A stretch of DNA of 44,894 nucleotides from an uncultured Myxococcales bacterium (GTDB lineage Bacteria; Myxococcota_A; Polyangia; Fen-1088). Under the pieces are notes generated by a model. It searched no databases and was not told where the DNA came from. It was given only the letters and a program-made list of their open reading frames with translations. Position 1 is the first letter of the stretch, and the number at the start of each line of letters is the position of its first letter. The position numbers and the translations under genes were made by a program. Shown here piece after piece: positions 39,338 to 44,894 of this stretch. The stretch lies in the NCBI GenBank assembly GCA_937889515.1, contig CALAOV010000183.1, positions 1-44,894 of the forward strand. The letters are read 5' to 3'.

Positions 39338-40044
39338 TGCGCCCGTCTGGTCGCCGCCCCGCCGTCCGGGTCTCCGGGGGCTTCACGCTCATCGAGGTGA
39401 TGCTGGCGCTCGCGATCCTGGGGTTCGTCACCACCATCATGTGGGGCTCCTTCAACCAGACGATCACCAGCAAGCGCGCCATCGAAACCGCACAGGAGCG
39501 AACGCACACCGTTCGGGTCGCGCTCATGCGCATGGCGCGCGAGATCGAGATGGGGTACCTCTCGGCCTCGGAGAACACCGCGCTCTCCGATCGGCGGACC
39601 TTCATGGTCGGCTCGTCGCACGGCGACGTCGACGAGCTTTCGTTTTCGAGCTTCGCGCATCAGCGGCTGCGGGCGGGGCTGGCGGAAGGGGACACCGCCG
39701 TCATCGGCTACTTCGGGGAGCGGGATCCCGACAACCGCCGCGTCCTCAACCTCATGCGGCGCGAGACGCGCCGGCTGCAGGCCGAGAACCCCAGCAACAT
39801 CATCGGCGAGGCCTACGTGCTCTGCCCGGACGTCAGTCGGGTCAAGTTTTCCTATTACGACCACAAGCTCAAGACCTGGGCGAACGACTGGACCACGCTC
39901 GACGCGAGCGGGAACCAGTATCTGCCCACCCACATCCGCATCACTCTCACCGTGATCGACGAGCGCGGCCAGGACGTCTCGTACTCCACCGACGCCCGAA
40001 TTCGCATGACCGAGAAGGTCGACTACAAGCCGGTGAAGCAGTGA
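39337..40044 (+). CDS. gspJ: Minor pseudopilin GspJ
   Basis: Minor pseudopilin of 235 residues, usual length for GspJ. A 15-residue leader precedes G|FTLIEVMLALAILGFVTTIMW; the body shows the GspJ pattern RVALMRMAREIEMGYLS and DELSFSSFAHQRL, and a late ADARIRM-like strand pair. The ATG at 39337 shares a base with the gspI stop and is preferred to the TTG one codon earlier. It ends inside the proposed gspK start (GTGA at 40041-40044). Confidence 0.9.
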   Translation: MRPSGRRPAVRVSGGFTLIEVMLALAILGFVTTIMWGSFNQTITSKRAIETAQERTHTVRVALMRMAREIEMGYLSASENTALSDRRTFMVGSSHGDVDELSFSSFAHQRLRAGLAEGDTAVIGYFGERDPDNRRVLNLMRRETRRLQAENPSNIIGEAYVLCPDVSRVKFSYYDHKLKTWANDWTTLDASGNQYLPTHIRITLTVIDERGQDVSYSTDARIRMTEKVDYKPVKQ

Positions 40045-41522
40045 GCTTGACCTCAATGTTCCGGCGATTCCGAGCGCAGCGCGGCTTCGCCGCGCGAAGC
40101 GAGGCCCGGCGAACGCCGGCTCCCCCCTTGGGACAAGGGGGGCGGGGGGGGGATTGTAGACGCCAGCCGCGGAACACCCGGCGCGGCGTCGCCATGCTGA
40201 TCGTGCTGACCTGGCTGGCCCTCATGATCTCGGTCATTGGCGAGTTCACCTACGGCACCAGCGTCGACGCGGCGCAGGCCGCCAACGCGCGCGACGAATT
40301 GCGGGCGCACTATCTGGCGGTCTCGTCGGTGAATCTGTCGCGGCTACTCATCAAGATCCAGCAGCAGTTCATCGATCCGGTGATGGGCCAGGTGCAGAAG
40401 ATGTTGCAGCAGTCGATGTCGAGCGGTTCGACCGGCAGCGGCGGAACCAGCGGCGCCAGCTCGACGGCCACGAGCGGTCTGGGCTTCAGCCTGCGCGTCA
40501 CCGACTACGCCGGCTCGCTGATGGGCTTCTTCAGCGGCTCCAAGGACGAGGTCGCCGGCCTCGGCAGCCTGATCGGCATCGACACCTCGGCCATCAAAGG
40601 GCTCGGCCTCAAGTCGGGAAGCTTCGACGCGCAGATCACCTCCGAAGACGGCAAGATCGACATGAACTGCGGATCCGGCGTGGCGTCCGACAAGTCGAAA
40701 CAGCTCATCGTCTATCGCCTGCTGATGGGTCTGATGTTCTCGAAGCGCTTCGATCGGTTGTTCTCCGAGGCCGACACCTCGGGCAACTTCGCGGTGCGGT
40801 CCGACGTCGCCCGCGCCATCATCGACTGGGCCGATGCCGACGAGCAGATGTTCTCTCCCGAGGGGGGGTCGAACTCGGAGGACTATCGCTACGACGCCCG
40901 CGCCGACCATTACCGCGCGCACGACAACAGCTACGACACCGTCGAAGAGGTCAAGATGGTGCGCGGTGTCTCCGACAGCTTCATGGAGGCATTCCAGTCG
41001 TACCTGACCGTCTACGCCTCCGACCCGACCTGCAAGGTGAACCTGGGCGCCATCAGCAACAAGGAGAGCGGCGACTGCACGCCGCTGGTCATGGGCCTCA
41101 TCCGCGCGGCGGCCACGCCCGATCCCACCAAGCCCCCCACCGATCCGACCGTCTTCGACGACACGGTCCTCTACCCCCTGGCGAGCATCCTGTGCGATCG
41201 GGCGTCGACGGCGGGCTTCGACAGCCTCGACACCATCACCAGCCTCCTCAAGAACCCCCAGACCGCGGTCTTGCCGGACGATCCTCGCTACAAGATCTTC
41301 CAGTCGATGCGCCCGATCAACATCGACGCGGGCGCCCTCGGCAGCCTGGCCTACGTCGGATCGCCGCGGGTCTACCGGGTGACCGCCACCGGCCAGTCCG
41401 GGCGGGTCAAGAAGAAGATCACGGCCATCGTCGACTCGGGGCGCGCGCTGGAAAATCCGCTCACCCTCACCCCCGGCTCGGAGAAGGCCGCCGGGGTCTT
41501 CCAGTACTGGCGCGAGGAATAG
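40041..41522 (+). CDS. gspK: Minor pseudopilin GspK with repeat-extended leader
   Basis: Large minor pseudopilin capping the pseudopilus tip, 493 residues from GTG 40041. The helix is RRG|VAMLIVLTWLALMISVIGEF, without Glu at +5 as is typical of GspK. Later blocks are LRAHYLAVSSVNLSRLL, the metal-loop-like DGKIDMNCGSG and ARAIIDWADADEQ, and YDTVEEVKMVRGVSD. The leader is about 49 residues, far longer than normal (under about 20), because a palindromic repeat (40072-40142) is read through in frame. ATG at 40056 is an alternative start but still leaves the repeat in the leader. It overlaps gspJ by four bases. Confidence 0.9.
   Translation: MSLTSMFRRFRAQRGFAARSEARRTPAPPLGQGGRGGDCRRQPRNTRRGVAMLIVLTWLALMISVIGEFTYGTSVDAAQAANARDELRAHYLAVSSVNLSRLLIKIQQQFIDPVMGQVQKMLQQSMSSGSTGSGGTSGASSTATSGLGFSLRVTDYAGSLMGFFSGSKDEVAGLGSLIGIDTSAIKGLGLKSGSFDAQITSEDGKIDMNCGSGVASDKSKQLIVYRLLMGLMFSKRFDRLFSEADTSGNFAVRSDVARAIIDWADADEQMFSPEGGSNSEDYRYDARADHYRAHDNSYDTVEEVKMVRGVSDSFMEAFQSYLTVYASDPTCKVNLGAISNKESGDCTPLVMGLIRAAATPDPTKPPTDPTVFDDTVLYPLASILCDRASTAGFDSLDTITSLLKNPQTAVLPDDPRYKIFQSMRPINIDAGALGSLAYVGSPRVYRVTATGQSGRVKKKITAIVDSGRALENPLTLTPGSEKAAGVFQYWREE
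40072..40142. repeat. Dispersed palindromic repeat, in frame in gspK
   Basis: The first 33 bp copy the intergenic unit at 25031-25063. The hairpin arms are GCTTCGC and GCGAAGC (40084-40090, 40094-40100). Two further hairpins follow: CCGGCG-AA-CGCCGG (40106-40119) and CCCCCCTT / AAGGGGGG (40122-40129, 40135-40142). All are translated as part of the GspK leader. Confidence 0.65.
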
Positions 41523-41528
41523 AGGACC

Positions 41529-43136
41529 ATGGCCCACACAGTCTGCGGCATCGATCTCGGCGCATATTCGGTCAAGCTGGTATTTCTCGAGGCCGGCTTC
41601 CGCGCCACCACGCTCCGCGGCGTGATGGAGATCCCCGTGCCGGCCGGCGAAGCGCAGCTCGGCGAGCGCCAGCTGGCCGCGGCGCGCGAGGGGCTGTCGC
41701 GCATCGCGGGCGAGGTGACGCCCTATCTGGCGGTCGCGGGCGATCAGCTCTCGGTCCGGGTCCTCGACCTGCCGTTCTCCGACGCGCGCAAGATCGATCA
41801 GGTCGTCGGCTACGAGCTGGAGGGACAGATCGTCAGCTCCATCGAGGACGTGGTGTTCGATCATCTGGTGGTCGGACAGCGGCCCGAGGGGACGACCATC
41901 CTGGCCGTCGCGGCCAAGCGCGACGATCTGGCGGCTCTCATCGCGGCGGCCGAGGGGCAGGGGATTCATCCCCGCGGGCTGTTCGCGGCCCCCGTGATCT
42001 ACCGGACCCTGTTCGCCGCCGCGCCGGCGGGCGCCGACGGCGAGCCGGCGCCCTGCCAGATCGTGCTCGACTTCGGCCACCAGCGCACCAACGTCTGCGT
42101 CGTCCGCGGCGCGGACGCGGTCAACGCCCGGACCATCCGGCGGGGCGGCGCGCACCTCACCGCGGCCCTCGCGCAGGCGTTCAACGTCGATCACGAGCGG
42201 GCCGAGCAGGCCAAGCGCGGCGAGGCGTTCCTGGCCAGCCCCGGTCGGGCCGCGAACACGCCGGTGCTGGCCAAGCTCGACGCGGTCTTGCGGGAGGCGC
42301 TGGCGCCGACGGTGCGCGAGCTGCGCCAGACGTTGGCCAGCTTTGGCGCGAGCGGCAAACTGGAGGTCGACGCCCTGCTGGTGGTCGGCGGCGGCGGTCG
42401 GCTGGCGGGCCTGCTGCCCTTCCTGGAAGCGGAGCTGGGAATTCCGGCGCGGCATCCCCCCGTGCGGCCGGCCCTGGAATTCGGCGGCGGGCGTCACACC
42501 GAACGCGAGGTGGTGGGCGAGGAGTCCGCGGTGCCGGAGTCCGACGCGCACGCGCTGGCCGGCGCCATCGCCGTCGCGGCCGCTCGTGGCTCACGCGAGA
42601 TCGATTTTAGACGGGGTCCCTTCGTCTATCGGGCCAACTTCTCCATCCTGCGCCAGAAGGCCTGGCACCTGGCGGCGCTCGGGTTGGCATTGCTGGTCGC
42701 GGTCGGGATCGACGTCGGCGCGAAGCTCTCCAACCTCGGAACGGAGAGGAAGTCTCTCGACAAGGAGCTCAAGACCGCGACGCAGGAGCTGTTCGGCCAG
42801 TCGCGCGAGGACGCCGAGGCGGTCACGGAGCTTCTGCGCAAGGGATTCCGGGAGGAGCTGGCGCCGCTACCCAAGGCGACCGCGTTCGATCTACTCGATC
42901 AAATTTCGCGCAAGGTGCCGCCCGCCGACAAGGTGAAGATCGACGTCGCCGAGCTGGACATCCGCCCCAAGAAGACCTTCATCAAGGGCACCGCCGACAC
43001 CGGCACCGCCGTCGACGATATCGCCGCCAAGCTCAAGGAGATCGATTGCTTCGAAGACGTGACCAAGGGCGCCGTGACCGAGGTCTCGGGTGGCGGCAAG
43101 CAGTTCACCCTCAACATCGCCTCCAAATGTCCGTGA
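41529..43136 (+). CDS. gspL: Type II secretion protein GspL (PilM-PilN-like)
   Basis: Bitopic protein coupling GspE to the inner-membrane platform. The 535 residues have a full actin-like (PilM-type) cytoplasmic part, with GIDLGAYSVKLVFLE (phosphate loop), VLDFGHQRTNVCVV and LLVVGGGGRLAGLLPFLE. A transmembrane helix at about 378-397 is followed by a PilN-like periplasmic ferredoxin fold. The actin-like motifs are better kept than in most enterobacterial GspL, where nucleotide binding is lost. It starts 6 nt after gspK with GAGGA upstream. An extra Pro/Ala loop (APAGADGEPAP) lies in the middle. Confidence 0.9.
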   Translation: MAHTVCGIDLGAYSVKLVFLEAGFRATTLRGVMEIPVPAGEAQLGERQLAAAREGLSRIAGEVTPYLAVAGDQLSVRVLDLPFSDARKIDQVVGYELEGQIVSSIEDVVFDHLVVGQRPEGTTILAVAAKRDDLAALIAAAEGQGIHPRGLFAAPVIYRTLFAAAPAGADGEPAPCQIVLDFGHQRTNVCVVRGADAVNARTIRRGGAHLTAALAQAFNVDHERAEQAKRGEAFLASPGRAANTPVLAKLDAVLREALAPTVRELRQTLASFGASGKLEVDALLVVGGGGRLAGLLPFLEAELGIPARHPPVRPALEFGGGRHTEREVVGEESAVPESDAHALAGAIAVAAARGSREIDFRRGPFVYRANFSILRQKAWHLAALGLALLVAVGIDVGAKLSNLGTERKSLDKELKTATQELFGQSREDAEAVTELLRKGFREELAPLPKATAFDLLDQISRKVPPADKVKIDVAELDIRPKKTFIKGTADTGTAVDDIAAKLKEIDCFEDVTKGAVTEVSGGGKQFTLNIASKCP

Positions 43137-43157
43137 CGTCGTGAAACCAAGGTGGCC

Positions 43158-43793
43158 ATGAGCGCGCTCGACAACATTCGCGAACCGGTGGTGCGCATCC
43201 TCCGCCGCCCGGCCATCCGGATCGCCGCCGAGTGGGAGAGGCTCGCCCCGCGCGAACGACGCTGGGTCACCGTGCTGGGGGCGCTGGTGGTCTCGGTCTC
43301 GATCTTGCTCGGCGCCTGGCTCACCATGAACCGCATCGGCGATCTGCAGGACGAAAACGCGGCGATCCGCGAGGCGCTGAGCGCTATCGCCCAGCACCGC
43401 GACGAATACCTGGAGGCGAAATCCCGCAACGCCGTCCAGGAGGCGCGCATCGGAAACGACCCGCCGCAGCTCACCGCCGATCTGGAGACCGCCGCGCGTA
43501 GCGAGAACGTCCAGATCGCCGAGTCGAGCGAGCGCCCCTCGGTTCCCGCCGGGCGCCGCTACATCGAGCACGACATGGACATCAAGATCCGGGAGACCGA
43601 TCTGCAGAGCCTGACCAAGTTTCTGAGGCGGGTGGAGACGGGGCCGCGGCTGGTGTTCTTCACCCGCCTGTCGCTCAAGCACCGGTACTCCGACGACACC
43701 GACAAGCTGGACGTGGAGCTGACCGCGACGGCCTTCGAGCGCGTTCACGAGGACAAGACCAAAAAGAAGCCGGACGGATCCGAGAAACGGTGA
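43158..43793 (+). CDS. gspM: Type II secretion protein GspM (PilO-like)
   Basis: Inner-membrane platform protein that pairs with GspL. The 211 residues have a basic cytoplasmic start, one helix (about 34-55: WVTVLGALVVSVSILLGAWLTM), a coiled coil (LQDENAAIREALSAIAQHRDEYLEAKSR in part) and a ferredoxin-like periplasmic part, then a Lys-rich tail. The ATG at 43158 with AAGGTGG before it is preferred over the GTG two codons upstream. The assignment relies on position between gspL and gspN and on the GspM/PilO architecture, since GspM sequences vary widely. Confidence 0.83.
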   Translation: MSALDNIREPVVRILRRPAIRIAAEWERLAPRERRWVTVLGALVVSVSILLGAWLTMNRIGDLQDENAAIREALSAIAQHRDEYLEAKSRNAVQEARIGNDPPQLTADLETAARSENVQIAESSERPSVPAGRRYIEHDMDIKIRETDLQSLTKFLRRVETGPRLVFFTRLSLKHRYSDDTDKLDVELTATAFERVHEDKTKKKPDGSEKR

Positions 43794-43803
43794 GGAGCTG
43801 CGC

Positions 43804-44894
43804 ATGGTCACGCTGACGACAGACAGGGTGCGCCGGTGGCGCCGCATCGCTCTTTTTAGCGGGGTGGGGCTGGTCGTGTTCGTGGTGGCGCTCTATTTCT
43901 CGTTTCCCTACCAGCGCGCCAAGGAGATGGCGATCCGGATGGCGGCCGACAAGGATCTGGACGTCGAGATCGGTTCGGCCGGACCGGCCTTTGGCCTGGG
44001 CGTGACCTTCCGCGATATCCGGGTGCGCACGCGCCCGCCCACCGGCAAGCCGACACGGTTCACCATCGAATCGGCCCGGGTGTCGCTGTCTCCCTTCTCG
44101 TTGATCTCGTCGTCGAAGAACTACACCCTGCTTCTGGAGGCGTTCGGGGGACAGATCGAGTTCTTCCAGAGCGGCACGCCGGGCAAGAAGAAGCCCTTCC
44201 AGATCCAGATCCACGCGCGCGGCGTGAAGATGGGCGAGCTGCCGGGCGTGCGCGAGGCGATCAACCTTCCCCTCACCGGCACCGCCAAGCTGGACCTCGA
44301 CGTCTCGTCGCAGACCGGCCGGTTCGCCGACGCGACCGGCGAGATCACCTTTTCCTGCGACGGCTGCGTGATCGGTGACGGGAAGTCTCCGCTGCGGGTC
44401 GCCGGCAACCCCTTCCTGGGGGGAGGGCTGACCTTGCCGCGCGTGCGGCTCGACGACCTGGGCGGGCACGTCGCGATCGACAAGGGGGTCGCCAAGCTCC
44501 AGGGAATCGAGGCCAAATCTCCCGACGGCGAGATCGCGCTCGAGGGCGAGGTGACCTTGCGGGATCCGATGCCAATGTCGACGGTGAATGCCTATCTGCG
44601 CTTCAAGCTCAGCGACGCGTTTCTCAAGCAGGCCGCCAACGTCCAGACGATCTTGCAGATGGCCGGCGCGCAGGGGAAGCGACCAGACGGCTTCTATGGG
44701 ATGCGGCTCTCCGGACGGATGGGGCAGCTCAATCCGCCGCTGCTCTCCCCGACCTCGCCCTTCGGGACATCGACGTCGGCACCCCGGGGCGGACCCCGGG
44801 GCTCGATCACCCCGGCCTCCGCCTCCGCCGGGTTCAAGTTACCCCCGACGGCGCCGGTCCCCGCTCCGTCTGCCATCGTCGCCCCGGCGCCCAC
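43804..44894 (+). CDS. gspN: Type II secretion protein GspN, 3'-truncated by contig end
   Basis: Last visible gene of the gsp operon, open to the right edge after 363 codons. An N-terminal helix (about 16-35: RIALFSGVGLVVFVVALYF) is followed by an AsmA/GspN-like periplasmic part: repeated beta patterns such as VTFRDIRVRTRPP, FTIESARVSLSPFSLIS, LNLPLTG-like segments and LPRVRLDDLGGHVAIDKGVAKLQGIEAKSPDGEIALEGEV. The final stretch turns Pro/Ala/Ser-rich and contains CCCCGGGGC twice (44782-44790, 44794-44802). GspN is found in only some type II systems. It starts 10 nt after gspM with GAGGAG before the ATG. The rest of the gene, and any gspO, lie outside. Confidence 0.85.
   Translation, partial: MVTLTTDRVRRWRRIALFSGVGLVVFVVALYFSFPYQRAKEMAIRMAADKDLDVEIGSAGPAFGLGVTFRDIRVRTRPPTGKPTRFTIESARVSLSPFSLISSSKNYTLLLEAFGGQIEFFQSGTPGKKKPFQIQIHARGVKMGELPGVREAINLPLTGTAKLDLDVSSQTGRFADATGEITFSCDGCVIGDGKSPLRVAGNPFLGGGLTLPRVRLDDLGGHVAIDKGVAKLQGIEAKSPDGEIALEGEVTLRDPMPMSTVNAYLRFKLSDAFLKQAANVQTILQMAGAQGKRPDGFYGMRLSGRMGQLNPPLLSPTSPFGTSTSAPRGGPRGSITPASASAGFKLPPTAPVPAPSAIVAPAP

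Overview
The window is a GC-rich, densely coding bacterial contig with no tRNA, rRNA, CRISPR array or transposase that I can see. Gene content points to a myxobacterium-like organism (Myxococcota, the former Deltaproteobacteria). It has a CarF-type plasmalogen desaturase, large NtrB/NtrC-style regulators, a one-piece PurL, HTTM-DCC membrane proteins, a DUF1501 Tat protein beside a surface lipoprotein, and a complete gspC-to-gspN operon. The assignment rests on gene types and composition only, because no phylogeny could be run. Bases 1-30 are Illumina adapter, so this is a draft short-read contig and its left end is not genomic.

Layout, left to right. 1-1911: a DEAD-box RNA helicase on the minus strand, cut by the contig end and fused to adapter. 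1984-3603: an ABC-F ATPase. 3667-5004: a convergent pair that could make and degrade plasmalogens (YhhN lysoplasmalogenase and CarF/PEDS1 desaturase). 5042-11847: a DUF2079 membrane protein, diverging from a polyprenyl-phosphate-glucosyltransferase-like GT2 and two tandem HTTM-DCC membrane proteins. 11887-18525: acnA and purL. 18535-20781: a six-cysteine exported protein and a REC-HK-REC hybrid kinase. 21123-24897: a CxxCH lipoprotein and its Tat-exported DUF1501 partner. 25195-26778: a Lys-rich exported small protein and exbD/exbB. 26855-30770: a membrane histidine kinase and a sigma-54-dependent response regulator. 30846-44894: the type II secretion operon gspC-D-E-F-G-H-I-J-K-L-M-N, with gspN cut by the right end.

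Three patterns go beyond gene calling. First, many genes that begin a transcription unit have a -10-like hexamer only 6-13 nt before the start codon and no Shine-Dalgarno sequence, which suggests frequent leaderless or near-leaderless transcription; genes inside operons use Shine-Dalgarno sites or stop/start overlaps instead. Second, a 13-bp palindrome related to TGCCAAATTGGCA occurs three times before the sigma-54 regulator gene and once about 100 bp before a GG-N10-GC promoter at gspC. This suggests that the regulator drives itself and the whole secretion operon. Third, GC-rich palindromic repeats lie in frame inside coding sequences (second HTTM-DCC gene, the gspK leader, perhaps gspN). One of them has an intergenic relative with compensating stem changes.
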